Shown here: piece after piece, positions 27,234 through 35,908 of the stretch
Layout of the letters: every line of letters begins with the position of its first letter
How positions within the stretch are numbered: the stretch's first letter is position 1
Origin: a virus
Direction: 5' to 3' (one strand)
IMG/VR virus record: IMGVR_UViG_3300048996_000173
Location: 1 to 60,985 of that record
Length of the DNA stretch: 60,985 nucleotides
Position numbers and translations under genes: made by a program
Notes under the pieces: generated by a model
What the model saw: the letters and a program-made list of their open reading frames with translations, nothing else
What the model was told of the DNA's origin: nothing
Database searches by the model: none

Positions 27234-29159
27234 TCAGTACCCCCACACTTCCGCGCCGTCGGCGTACTGGTCTTCCTCTTCCTCGGTGTTGAGGTAGACC
27301 TTCCGGAGCAGGCGGGCGCCGACCAGACACACGGCCAGGTCGATCTTGTGCTTGCTCTCCCGGTTCTCCTTCATCATCGAGACGCCCCACTTGTTCGAGG
27401 GGTTCGACCGGGCGTTGCGGAGGTGCTGCACGAGGGCGGGGTGGCCGTCGATCATGAACTTCGGCCCGAACTCCTCGAACTGGTTCAGCGCCTCGAAGTC
27501 CTCGACGGTCTGCATGGCCATCTGGACGAAGGCCTTCTGGTTGGTCGGGCTTGTCATGTCAAAGTTGATCGCGTGCGTGCCGAGACCGCCCTTGACCGGC
27601 CAGACCTTCTTGTCGAGCTTCCGGCCGTGGCGCTTCATCCAGTCGTCGATCGTGTCGTCCCAGTAGTTCGAGCCGTCGGAATCCTCGGTGGCGTGCGACG
27701 GGTCGGCCCAGAAGCCGACGACGTTGAAGCGCTCGAACATCTCGTCGACCCGGGAGGTTATGGCGCCGCGGGGCGCGAGCCACTTCTTCGCGCGCTCCTT
27801 CTGCGACGGCGGCTGCCAGACCCCGATGGTGAAGCAGTAGCCGTCCTCGATGCGACAGCCGACCAGCGCCGAGGCGTCGTCGGACTTCGAGCCGTCGAAG
27901 AAGGCCACGACGGGCTCGTGCGGCATGACGATCCAGCCGGCGTGGAGGTCATCGGAGCCCGGGATGCGCCGGGCGGTCGCGACCACCTTGTCGATGGCCG
28001 CTTCGACGGCGGCCGGGTCGACCCAAGAATCCTCGGAGGCGATGATCTGGTTGAAGTAGAACCGCCGCGACTCGCCGGCCGGGTTGTTCGTGTCCATGAT
28101 CTCGGCCAGGATCGTCTCCAGGTCGAGCCAGGTCGCATCGCCACGGACCGCCGAGACGACCGCGGCCAGGTAGGCCTTGACCTCGTCCTCGGTCGGATCC
28201 GGGGAGTCCTCGCGCAGCTTCTTCGGGCGAATGCGGGCGTCCGGCGGCGCCTCGATCGAGTCGTACAGGACGCGCGAGTTGTAGGCCAGGCCGGCCAGTT
28301 GCTCTTCGTAGGTCTCGCGGCGCTTCTGGGCGACCGAGTCCTCCGACGGATCGTAGGCGTTGGTGATGGCCAGGATCCGCGCGGCGCCACCCTTGCTCTT
28401 GGTCACGTTACGTGTGATGACCTTGAACATAGCGTGACCCTCGTTGTTGGCCCGCCAGTGATGGGTCTCGTTCATGATGACGAAGGTCGGCCGGCCGCCC
28501 TCGAGGCCGCGCGGCGAGCTGGTCACACACTGGATCCGGCGCTGTCCGCCGTACGCGTAGATGATCTCCTTGCCGATGTCGAGACCGAACTTCTCCTTCA
28601 TGTGCTCGGCGCTGAGCATGCCGGGGAAGAGGGCCGACGTGTTGACCGTCTGGTCCTTGTTCACCGCGGCGATCTGGATCCAGGCCCGCGGGTTGTCGAT
28701 GCCGACCGGGTCGCCGTACAGCACGCCGATGTCGGGCATGTCCTCGACTGCCCAGCCGCCGAATCGGCACGGGCCGAGGAGCTCGACGATGGCGAGCACG
28801 GCGACGATCGGATCCTTGCCCCAGCCCTTGAGGCGCTGTAGGACGCCCTGGCGATAGCTGAACCGCCCGTTCTCGTCGATCGCGTACCACCACAGAATGA
28901 AGCGCGACTGCTCGCCGGTGGGAATGAAGGGCAGGCGGTTGCCCTCGATGTCGACGTCGTCGCCGAGTACGTTCTCGCCGATCCACTTCAGGATCTGCCA
29001 GCCCAGGGTGAACTCCGGCAGGATGTAGCGGAGCCCCTCGTTGTCGCCATCCCAGGCGGGATCCTCCTGCCAGGTCGGGCCGAGGTGCTTCGGTACGACG
29101 TTCCAAGCCTGATCCTCGGCGACCCAGTAGACGCCGGGCTCGAGGACTGCGGTACTCAT
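27234..29159 (-). CDS. terL: Terminase large subunit
   Basis: 641 aa from ATG 29159, which overlaps the upstream stop as ATGA. The ATPase half has RLKGWGKDP as a modified Walker A and TFVIMNETHH as Walker B with catalytic Glu. The nuclease half has VVAFFDGSKSDDASALVG (first metal Asp), VGFWADPSHATEDS and KHKIDLAVCLVGA (distal Asp). It pumps and cuts DNA during packaging. Length and motif order are normal. Confidence 0.95.
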   Translation of the reverse strand: MSTAVLEPGVYWVAEDQAWNVVPKHLGPTWQEDPAWDGDNEGLRYILPEFTLGWQILKWIGENVLGDDVDIEGNRLPFIPTGEQSRFILWWYAIDENGRFSYRQGVLQRLKGWGKDPIVAVLAIVELLGPCRFGGWAVEDMPDIGVLYGDPVGIDNPRAWIQIAAVNKDQTVNTSALFPGMLSAEHMKEKFGLDIGKEIIYAYGGQRRIQCVTSSPRGLEGGRPTFVIMNETHHWRANNEGHAMFKVITRNVTKSKGGAARILAITNAYDPSEDSVAQKRRETYEEQLAGLAYNSRVLYDSIEAPPDARIRPKKLREDSPDPTEDEVKAYLAAVVSAVRGDATWLDLETILAEIMDTNNPAGESRRFYFNQIIASEDSWVDPAAVEAAIDKVVATARRIPGSDDLHAGWIVMPHEPVVAFFDGSKSDDASALVGCRIEDGYCFTIGVWQPPSQKERAKKWLAPRGAITSRVDEMFERFNVVGFWADPSHATEDSDGSNYWDDTIDDWMKRHGRKLDKKVWPVKGGLGTHAINFDMTSPTNQKAFVQMAMQTVEDFEALNQFEEFGPKFMIDGHPALVQHLRNARSNPSNKWGVSMMKENRESKHKIDLAVCLVGARLLRKVYLNTEEEEDQYADGAEVWGY

Positions 29160-29581
29160 TGCGGCCGCTTGAAGGTCCACCAGCCGTCGTAGCCGGCCGG
29201 AGCTTCGGGGAAGCCCTTGAGCATCGCATCCAGAAAGGCCTGGTCCTCGACCATGGCCGCCCAGGTGGTCTCGGGCGCCCAGAGGCATTCACCATCCCAG
29301 CGCGACCGGCAGTTGCCGCCGTATCGGCCGTCCCACATGTTCTCGAGCCACGACGTGACGTCGGCCGGCGGCTCTCGGGAGGTGTCCCACAGGCTGCCGT
29401 AGTGTGCAGTCAGCGCGCCGTCCTTGCGACGGAACCAGACTGCCTCGGCGCCGATGTTGTAGTGCGGAGTCTCCGAAACTCGCCCGCCGGAATATGTGGA
29501 GTACTGCTCGGTAACCTTGAAGGTATCGAGCGCGACGGCGTACGGCGCCTTGCTGATCTGGAACTTGTCGAGCCGCTGCAC
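29156..29581 (-). CDS. Hypothetical protein between terminase genes
   Basis: 141 aa from GTG 29581, with GGAGG upstream. It is Trp-rich (AVWFRRKDG, WLENMWDGRYGG, CRSRWDGECLWAPETTW). No catalytic motif recognised. Overlaps the terminase start by four bases, so it is part of the packaging operon. Confidence 0.65.
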   Translation of the reverse strand: MQRLDKFQISKAPYAVALDTFKVTEQYSTYSGGRVSETPHYNIGAEAVWFRRKDGALTAHYGSLWDTSREPPADVTSWLENMWDGRYGGNCRSRWDGECLWAPETTWAAMVEDQAFLDAMLKGFPEAPAGYDGWWTFKRPQ

Positions 29582-29583
29582 TG

Positions 29584-29682
29584 CTACCTCCGCTTGATGT
29601 AGAAGACCCAGATCAGCCAAAGGCCGACCCCGAACACGATCAGGAAGTAGACCGCCGGCGCGGCGACCTGCCACCAGTACAT
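29584..29682 (-). CDS. Very small membrane protein, 32 aa
   Basis: The peptide runs MYWWQVAAPAVYFLIVFGV and continues with a hydrophobic stretch ending FYIKRR, a single membrane helix with positive charges at its end. ATG 29682 shares a base with the stop of the small terminase gene (TGATG), and it ends just before the next gene's ribosome site. Too short for gene callers, but tightly placed. Function unknown. Confidence 0.6.
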   Translation of the reverse strand: MYWWQVAAPAVYFLIVFGVGLWLIWVFYIKRR

Positions 29683-30272
29683 CAGCTCGCCTTGCCGCCG
29701 TTGAGCAGCTCGAGCCGGTTCATCGTCACCCGCTGGCGAGCCGTCTGCGACTCCTCGCCGTGGCGCTTGTGCGACTTCCGCTCGACGACGATCTGCAGGC
29801 GGCGGCGGTCGGCCTCAGTCGCGACCAGGGAGTTCAGGCCCTTGATCAGCGCGTTCAGCTTGGCGCCGGGCATCGGCTGCTCCATCTCGACCAGGATCGA
29901 CTCGCCCATCCCGTTCACGCCGACCTGGACCTGCCGCGGCTTGAGCTCGCGCGAGTAGTCCTCGCAGAGCAGCTGCAGGAACTGCCAGTCCGACGGCTCG
30001 TACAGGCGGGCCGGCACCGACTTGGCGATCCCCTCATAGAGGTCGATCGCCTTCTGGTGCCACTCGACGTCGGCCGGCGGCACCGGCACGAGGTCGGACA
30101 GGTCCTCCAGGACACCATCTTCCTCGGCGCCCTCTTCGTCATCGAGCTCGAGGTCCTCGTCGGTCAGCGGCTCGAGCACGGTCGGATCCCCGACGGCGCG
30201 CTTGTTGCGCCGGCGGGCAGTCGGGGATGGCGGCGGGCCGGAGTGACCCGGCGAGCCTGGCGTGCGGGGCAT
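29682..30272 (-). CDS. terS: Terminase small subunit
   Basis: 196 aa. A disordered acidic start is followed by WHQKAIDLYEGIAKSVPARL and SDWQFLQLLCEDYSRELKP, the helical DNA-binding pattern seen in actinophage small terminases, then a central beta/helical part (ILVEMEQPMPGAKLNALIKG). The C-terminus is basic. It precedes the large subunit with one small gene pair between. DNA recognition role; assignment from motif style and context. Confidence 0.8.
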   Translation of the reverse strand: MPRTPGSPGHSGPPPSPTARRRNKRAVGDPTVLEPLTDEDLELDDEEGAEEDGVLEDLSDLVPVPPADVEWHQKAIDLYEGIAKSVPARLYEPSDWQFLQLLCEDYSRELKPRQVQVGVNGMGESILVEMEQPMPGAKLNALIKGLNSLVATEADRRRLQIVVERKSHKRHGEESQTARQRVTMNRLELLNGGKAS

Positions 30273-31090
30273 CAGAAGTCCAGGTCTTCGGTACCCTCGG
30301 TGAGCCGGGGGTCACTCGGGTCGCGCAGCCGCAGGGCAGAGGTCGCCTCGGACAGCTCCTTGGCGTTGTCGTACGACGGGTCAGCCTCGTGAGCCGCGAA
30401 GGCGTTGTCGTACGCGATCTGCTGGTTGTTCCGGCGGGCGCGGCGGACGGGAGCGGCGGACTTCGGCTCGAGCTTCGACTGCTCGTTCGCCTTGTCGACG
30501 GCGTCCTTCTGCTCCTCGGTGAGGGTCGGCGTCAGGAGCTCGACCTCCTCCTCAGAGGCGCCGGCGGCGCGGAGTTGGTCCGGCGTCAGGGTCAGCTCGG
30601 GCAGGCCGGTGTCGTTCGTGATCTCGGTCAGGCCGGACGGCAGGCCCTGATTGGCCGCCTCGGTCTCCGGGCGCACCCAGGCAGCCATTCCGAGGTCGCG
30701 CAGAGTGTCGGCCGGGTCCTCGTTGGCGTGGAAGATGATCTCGGCCTTGTCGTCCTCGGGGGCGACCGGGCGCTCCACCTCGACGAAGTCGGCCGGATCG
30801 AACGAGGTGTCGACAGGTTCGTCGGACGTGTCAGCGTCCTGGCCGGGCTTCTCGATCTCGAACTTACCGCGGCGGGTCAGGCTCTTCAGGCGGTCGGTGA
30901 TGGCGAAGGTGCCGCGCTTCTTCGCGAAGCCCGGGAGCTCCACGATGCGGTCGTCACCCTTCCGGTTGTGGTAGGGGAGCACGCTCGCGCTGTGCACGTA
31001 CACGATGTCCCGCAGGTTCAGCTCCTGCTCGGTCGCCCACTGAGCGGCCTCACGCTGGTTGAACGCGAGCACGTAGATCTTCGGCTTCAC
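30272..31090 (-). CDS. Hypothetical protein, basic N-domain plus acidic C-terminus
   Basis: 272 aa from GTG 31090 (second of two adjacent GTGs; AGGAGG is 5 bases upstream). The first 85 residues form a compact basic alpha/beta domain (KIYVLAFNQREAAQWATEQ, IVYVHSASVLPYHNRKG). The rest is acidic with helices (LTLTPDQLRAAGASEEEVEL), ending EGTEDLDF. It is the first gene of the packaging operon. No family recognised. Confidence 0.65.
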   Translation of the reverse strand: MKPKIYVLAFNQREAAQWATEQELNLRDIVYVHSASVLPYHNRKGDDRIVELPGFAKKRGTFAITDRLKSLTRRGKFEIEKPGQDADTSDEPVDTSFDPADFVEVERPVAPEDDKAEIIFHANEDPADTLRDLGMAAWVRPETEAANQGLPSGLTEITNDTGLPELTLTPDQLRAAGASEEEVELLTPTLTEEQKDAVDKANEQSKLEPKSAAPVRRARRNNQQIAYDNAFAAHEADPSYDNAKELSEATSALRLRDPSDPRLTEGTEDLDF

Positions 31091-31099
31091 CACGACCTC

Positions 31100-31142
31100 C
31101 TGGGGTCTGTTCGGGCGCCACCTTCGGCGTCTCAGACCCCAG
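31100..31142 (-). terminator. Long hairpin ahead of the packaging operon
   Basis: Ten perfect base pairs (ctggggtctg) enclose a second inner stem. On the minus strand the ribosome site of the following gene begins right after it. Could end the helicase transcript or control the packaging operon. Confidence 0.6.
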
Positions 31143-31151
31143 GGTATCAGC

Positions 31152-31349
31152 TCACTGCTCGACGATGAAGACCTGGTCAACGAGCTCGCCCTTGTCGAGA
31201 AGGATGCGCCGGCGGCCCAGGTAACGATAGGTGAGGACCTTGCGGTTGACGTACGTCCGGACGGTCTCGCCGGGCAGGAGCATCTCATCCGGTAGCCCGA
31301 ACTCGAGCTCCTGGCCGTCGGCCGGGCCGCCCTGGAAAAGGATCTTCAC
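31152..31349 (-). CDS. Small beta-rich protein
   Basis: 65 aa from GTG 31349, overlapping the helicase stop (GTGA). VKILFQGGPADGQELEF followed by YRYLGRRRILLDKGEL looks like a small beta-barrel domain seen in many phage early genes. Function unknown; coupling suggests it is made with the helicase. Confidence 0.6.
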   Translation of the reverse strand: MKILFQGGPADGQELEFGLPDEMLLPGETVRTYVNRKVLTYRYLGRRRILLDKGELVDQVFIVEQ

Positions 31350-32926
31350 GCGATCACGTCCTGGCGCTTGAACTCGCGGAGGTGGCGGCACATCAGCGAG
31401 TTGTCCTGCAGTACGGCGGCCGCGCGCGAGTCGGCGATGAACAGCCGGCCCTGGTCGTCGACGGTGCGGATGAGCCGGCCGGCGGCCTGTGTAATCCGGG
31501 TCAGCATCTGGTCCTTGTATCGCGGGTAGTAGCGCTTCATCAGCGCCTCGCTGACCGGGTCCTTCCCGGGGTACGGCAGCTTGAAGATCACTGTGAGGCG
31601 CAGCGCCTCGCCTGGAGCGTCGAAGCCGGTCGCGAAGGATTCGCTCCCGAACAGTACGGCGTTCCCGTCAGCCTTGAACTGCTCGCCGAGCAGCTTGTTG
31701 TCGACCGTCCCATCCTGGCGGAGCACGGTCAGGCCAGCGGACTTCAGTGCCGGCGCGATCTGGTCGTAGACCCGCTCGAGGTCCTTGAAGCTGGAGAAGA
31801 GCAGGAGCGCGCCGCCCCTGGCTGCAAGCACCTCGGTGAGGATCTCGTCCGCGCGGGTCGCGATGTTGTTCGGGTGGCTGGCGTACTTGAAGGCGCCGTT
31901 CACCTGGCTCACGCCGACCGATGCCTGCTTGGCGTAGTCGAACGGGTGGCCGACGTCAATCACTCGAGCATCCTCCACGCCGAGCGAGCCGGCCATGGAC
32001 GAGGGGACGGTGGCGCTGACCAGTCCGAACGGGCGAGCGCGCAGGAGCTCGCGCGCCGTCGTACTGACGTCGATCCAGCTGAGCTTGAGCGACTCGCCGT
32101 CGGTCCAGATCAGGGCCTTGTCGGTCGGCGCGGCCAGGCGCGACTCGATCTTGATCAGCGACTCCTTCGTCTGCTGCTGGCGAACCGAGAGTGTGACCTC
32201 CTCCTCGAAGTCGGCGAGCACGCCCTTGATCAGACTCGGCAGCTGCGGCTGGTCGGCGACGACGACCGGCTCGCGGAAGTGGGCGATCCAGCTGGCGAGC
32301 TGGCGGCCGGCGGGTCCCTGCCTGGTCAGGTTGTCGGCGTTGACCGAGCGGTCCGCCCAGCTGCGCAACTTCGGCTCGAGCTGGTGCGCCTCATCGACGA
32401 GCAGCGGGCCCTCGCGGTCGAAGATCGGCTCCTGGAGCAGGCGGTCGTTCACGATCAGCATGTCGCTGTTCGTGACCACGATGTCGGCTGCGCTCGCCCG
32501 GAGCTTGGCCTCCTGGTACTCGCAGAGGTAACCGTTCTCCTGCCACTGCTGGAGGGTGCAGTTCGCGTCGGAGGCCATGCAGCCGGCATCGGGGTCGAAC
32601 TCGGCCGAGCGGGCGCAGGAGTACCAGCGCTTCCCGCGGAGCTCGGCGACCTCCATGCCGAAGCACTCGGCCGCGGCCGGCGCGTCGGAGGCCATGTACT
32701 GGTCCATCAGCACGCGCGTCGGGGTGACGACCAGCGACTGGACGTCATGGAGCTGGCGGAGGTGGGCCGCGGCCGCCAGGATGGCGATCGACTTGCCGAC
32801 GCCGGTGCCGGCCTGGGCGATGACGCCCGTGTTGTCGAGGGTGATCAGGTGCTCGTAGAGCGCCACCTGCTGCGATCGTGGCGCATAGCCGATGTGGTCG
32901 AGTAGGGTGGTGAGTTCCGAAGTCAT
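31346..32926 (-). CDS. DinG/XPD-like superfamily 2 helicase with probable Fe-S cluster
   Basis: 526 aa from ATG 32926. Walker A is AQAGTGVGKS (residues 37-46), DEAH box LLVDEAHQ (about 175-182), and QAAGRLIRT is motif VI. Between motif I and the DEAH box, cysteines at about 104, 116, 123 and 135 match the four ligands of the iron-sulfur cluster in DinG and XPD. It would unwind DNA 5' to 3', probably in replication or recombination. It starts just 7 bases after a predicted -10 box, so transcription starts at or near the ATG. Confidence 0.9.
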   Translation of the reverse strand: MTSELTTLLDHIGYAPRSQQVALYEHLITLDNTGVIAQAGTGVGKSIAILAAAAHLRQLHDVQSLVVTPTRVLMDQYMASDAPAAAECFGMEVAELRGKRWYSCARSAEFDPDAGCMASDANCTLQQWQENGYLCEYQEAKLRASAADIVVTNSDMLIVNDRLLQEPIFDREGPLLVDEAHQLEPKLRSWADRSVNADNLTRQGPAGRQLASWIAHFREPVVVADQPQLPSLIKGVLADFEEEVTLSVRQQQTKESLIKIESRLAAPTDKALIWTDGESLKLSWIDVSTTARELLRARPFGLVSATVPSSMAGSLGVEDARVIDVGHPFDYAKQASVGVSQVNGAFKYASHPNNIATRADEILTEVLAARGGALLLFSSFKDLERVYDQIAPALKSAGLTVLRQDGTVDNKLLGEQFKADGNAVLFGSESFATGFDAPGEALRLTVIFKLPYPGKDPVSEALMKRYYPRYKDQMLTRITQAAGRLIRTVDDQGRLFIADSRAAAVLQDNSLMCRHLREFKRQDVIA

Positions 32927-32932
32927 GCCAAG

Positions 32933-32961
32933 AGCATAAGCCGACTTGCGGAAAATTGCAA
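32933..32961 (-). promoter_or_regulatory. Leftward promoter
   Basis: On the minus strand TTGCAA (32956-32961), 17 bases, then TATGCT (32933-32938), a good match to a sigma-70-type promoter. It reads into the helicase gene. Confidence 0.7.
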
Positions 32962-32976
32962 ACTCTGTGATAGAGT
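32946..32976 (+). promoter_or_regulatory. Rightward promoter, probably leaderless
   Basis: TTGCGG (32946-32951), 19 bases, TAGAGT (32971-32976), seven bases before the ATG at 32984. It overlaps the leftward promoter. The inverted repeat actct-gtgat-agagt (32962-32976) covers its -10 and may be an operator. Confidence 0.55.
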
Positions 32977-32983
32977 GATTCTC

Positions 32984-33328
32984 ATGACTGACGAACTCCT
33001 CGGCCTGGCCGAGCTCGCGGAGCTGTACGGCGTCACCAAGGCCACCGCGAGCAACTGGTCCCGCCGGCACACTTTCCCTCAACCCCACCAGCACCTGAAG
33101 ATGGGTCCCGTCTGGCTGAAGTCGGACGTGGTCGCCTGGCGCACGCCGGCGACACAGCAGAAGTGGGTCCTGACCTGCGGATCGTGTGCGAGCCCGAGTA
33201 TCTTCCTGGTCGGGATCGGCTTCGGAGCCATCACCTACGACTGCCACGCCTGCGAAGCGCAGACAACCCTAGCCGCCACTCAAGGGGAGCCCCTTGGAGT
33301 GACGCTGATCGTGAAGGAGTCCAAGTGA
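32984..33328 (+). CDS. AlpA/MerR-like HTH regulator with zinc-ribbon C-terminus
   Basis: 114 aa from ATG 32984. LLGLAELAELYGVTKATASN (residues 5-24) then WSRRHTFPQP and VWLKSDVVAW is the winged helix-turn-helix of small excisionase/AlpA-like regulators. The C-terminal part has CGSC and CHAC, a probable zinc ribbon. It sits at the divergent promoter and would be first gene of the rightward operon. Likely controls the switch of both promoters, or helps origin binding. Confidence 0.75.
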   Translation: MTDELLGLAELAELYGVTKATASNWSRRHTFPQPHQHLKMGPVWLKSDVVAWRTPATQQKWVLTCGSCASPSIFLVGIGFGAITYDCHACEAQTTLAATQGEPLGVTLIVKESK

Positions 33329-35832
33329 CCGAGCCGTCATTCCTGGAGGCCCGCGGCCTGGGGAAGGTCGTCGCTCCGCACGGCGGGCCGGCGTCCGCTG
33401 CCCGCCTGGTCGAGAAGTACGGCTGCCACGTCCATCCGCTCCGGCTCGGCACGAAGGCGCCGGCCACCGAACACGGAACCTCCGACGCCGTACTGAGCGC
33501 CGCGGCGATCACCGGTAACTACGGTGTCAACGCTGCGAAGTCGCAGATCGTCGCCGTTGACCTCGACGACTACGTGCCCGACAACCTCTGCGACGAGTTC
33601 CTCGCGGAGTTCGAACTGCCGCCGACCTTCACGGTCCGGACTGGCTCGGGCGGCCGCAGCCTCTGGTACCGGGCGCCCGGGGATGTCACCCTGCGCCAGA
33701 AGCTCGGCATGTGGACCGGCGTCGACATCAAGGCCGGCAACTCTTACGTGCTCGGCCCTGGGAACAAGCTGGCCGGCAGTGAGCTGAAGCCCGGCGCGAC
33801 CGGCGACGGCACCTACTCCTTCGACAAGGACTCACCGAAGGAGTTCGCTCCGCTCCCGCAGAAGCTCGTCGACGCGCTGACGGTCAAGCCGGCCACGGTC
33901 TCCGTGCAGTCCACCGGCGAGTCCGCGGAGTACGCCGAGCTCAGCGACAGCCTGAAGGAGCGCGCGGACCAGTACGCGCGAGACTCGATCGCCCGAGAGC
34001 TCGAAACTGTTCGCGCGCTCGGGGAACTGGGCGACAATGAGCGGAATTCCGACGACGACGGCTGGGAGAGCGGAACCTGGCATGCCGCCGGCGCGATCGC
34101 TTCGCTGGTCAAGGCCAGCTGGAACGCCATGTCGTACGACGACGTCATCGAGCAGTGGCGCGAGGCAGTGCCGGGCGACGGATCGAAGTGGCACTCGCAC
34201 GGCGTCGGCATGCTGCCGCGGACGATGGTCAACGACGACTTCCCGGCGCGCGTCTGGCCAAAGTCGATCGAGGAGGAGCTCGACTGGTGGGTGGAAGGTA
34301 CCTACCGCCAGGTGGGTTTTCGCGAGGCCGGTGGTAGCGACGAGGCGCCGCCGGCCGAGCCCGTAGTCGTCGAGGAGGACCCGAACGACTGGCCGAAGGA
34401 AGCCTGGAACGAAGAGGGCCACGTCCAGCGCGGGGCTCGCTGGAGCGCCGGAGCCCTCCGCTGGCTGAAGGACGAGGAGACCTGGGTCACGTACGACCAG
34501 ATCCGCTGGGTCCGCGACAAGACCGCGGGCGCCTACGCCGTCCAGCAGGGGATGAAGGTCGCCCGCTGGACGGAGCTCAAGAACTACGACGCGACGCCCC
34601 AGGTCGACGAGAAGACCGGCCAGGCGAAGCCGAACAGCTCCGAGCAGGACAAGTTCGTCAAAGCCCTCTCGGATCAGTCGACCAGCATGATGTTCGACCG
34701 GGCCTCCCGCGCGCTGGCGCTGTCCGGCGAGCTGACCGCCCTGTCGACGGACTTCGACCGCGACCCGCTGGTCATCGGCGCGCTGAATGGCGTCGTCGAC
34801 CTCCGCACCGGTGAGCTCACCCCGCCGGCGCCGGAGCTGATGGTCAGTCATGTCGCGCCGGTCCGGTTCGACCCGGCCGCCACGGCGCCGCGATTCCTGC
34901 AGTACCTGGAGGAATCGCTACCGGATCCGGAGGTTCGGTCGTACCTGAAGCGCGTCATGGGCTACTCGATCACCGGGAGCGTCGCCGAGCAGGTGATGTT
35001 CATCCACCACGGAAAAACCAGTAACGGCAAGTCGGTCCTGTTCAAGGTGCTTTCGGCTGCGCTTGGTGAATACGCCGGCGGCGCCGACCCGAAGGCGCTG
35101 ATCGAGACCAGGAACGAGCAGCACAGTGCGCACATCGCATCACTCTACGGTCCGCGTTTTCTGACAATGAGCGAAACGGCGCGTGGTGCCCGGCTCAGCG
35201 ACGTTCTGATCAAGAACATCACTGGTGCCGACACCGTGACGGCGCGAAAGCTCTACAAGGAAAACGAAGACCTGGAAATCACCGGTAAAATCCACATGGC
35301 GACGAACCATCTTCCGCACATCGTCTCGTCGCCGTCGACAAATCGCCGAATCCAGCTCATTCACTGGCCGGTCGAAATCGCCGAGGAGAAAATCGACCTG
35401 CAGCTCGCGAGCAAGCTGATCGCAAACGAGCTCGAGGGCATCTTCACCTGGCTGGTCGAGGGGGCGGTCGAGTGGTGGACGACGCTCGCCGACGCTCAGG
35501 GGAAGCCCGTCCGCCGTGGAGGCCGGCCGTCCGGGCTGGCGATGCCTCACCAGGTGCTCGTCGACACCGCGAACTACCTCCGCGGCGAGGACGACATCCT
35601 GGAGTGGCTGGAGGAGCGCACGGAGACCTCCGACGCCATCGAGTCCACCGGCAACCTGTACCGCGACTACCGGACGTGGGCCGAGGCGCGCGGGGTGCGC
35701 AGTCCACTGACCCAGCGGGCCTTCACGACCGACCTGGAGACCTCCGGCGAGCTCGAGCGCGGCCGGACGAACGACAGGAAGGGTTTCAAGGTAGCTCTGA
35801 AGCCACTGCAGAAGACTTGGTTCCAAGGTTAG
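33325..35832 (+). CDS. Primase-polymerase with SF3 (D5-like) helicase
   Basis: 835 aa from GTG 33325, overlapping the regulator stop (GTGA). The N-terminal 250 residues are an archaeo-eukaryotic primase/polymerase domain: VAVDLDDY for metal binding, SGGRSLWYRAPGD and GVDIKAGNSYVLGPGN. From about residue 500, FLQYLEESLPDPEVRSYLKR starts the D5 region, then FIHHGKTSNGKSVLF (Walker A) and NITGADTVTARKLYKENED, typical of superfamily 3 helicases. This starts and unwinds DNA for phage replication. The lower-GC codon use at 34990-35400 is noticeable. Confidence 0.92.
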   Translation: MTEPSFLEARGLGKVVAPHGGPASAARLVEKYGCHVHPLRLGTKAPATEHGTSDAVLSAAAITGNYGVNAAKSQIVAVDLDDYVPDNLCDEFLAEFELPPTFTVRTGSGGRSLWYRAPGDVTLRQKLGMWTGVDIKAGNSYVLGPGNKLAGSELKPGATGDGTYSFDKDSPKEFAPLPQKLVDALTVKPATVSVQSTGESAEYAELSDSLKERADQYARDSIARELETVRALGELGDNERNSDDDGWESGTWHAAGAIASLVKASWNAMSYDDVIEQWREAVPGDGSKWHSHGVGMLPRTMVNDDFPARVWPKSIEEELDWWVEGTYRQVGFREAGGSDEAPPAEPVVVEEDPNDWPKEAWNEEGHVQRGARWSAGALRWLKDEETWVTYDQIRWVRDKTAGAYAVQQGMKVARWTELKNYDATPQVDEKTGQAKPNSSEQDKFVKALSDQSTSMMFDRASRALALSGELTALSTDFDRDPLVIGALNGVVDLRTGELTPPAPELMVSHVAPVRFDPAATAPRFLQYLEESLPDPEVRSYLKRVMGYSITGSVAEQVMFIHHGKTSNGKSVLFKVLSAALGEYAGGADPKALIETRNEQHSAHIASLYGPRFLTMSETARGARLSDVLIKNITGADTVTARKLYKENEDLEITGKIHMATNHLPHIVSSPSTNRRIQLIHWPVEIAEEKIDLQLASKLIANELEGIFTWLVEGAVEWWTTLADAQGKPVRRGGRPSGLAMPHQVLVDTANYLRGEDDILEWLEERTETSDAIESTGNLYRDYRTWAEARGVRSPLTQRAFTTDLETSGELERGRTNDRKGFKVALKPLQKTWFQG

Positions 35833-35854
35833 GCTCCCCTTCCCCACTTCCCCT

Positions 35855-35904
35855 AAAACGAGGTCCCGGCCACAACGGCGGGGCCTCGTTTTGTCGTTTT
35901 AGGG
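35855..35904 (+). terminator. Terminator with alternative stem
   Basis: aaaacgagg pairs with cctcgtttt around a GC inner stem, then TTTT. The outer arms ccctaaaacg (35851-35860) and cgttttaggg (35895-35904) form a perfect 10-bp repeat that could pair instead. Follows the primase gene. Confidence 0.8.
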
Positions 35905-35908
35905 CGGC

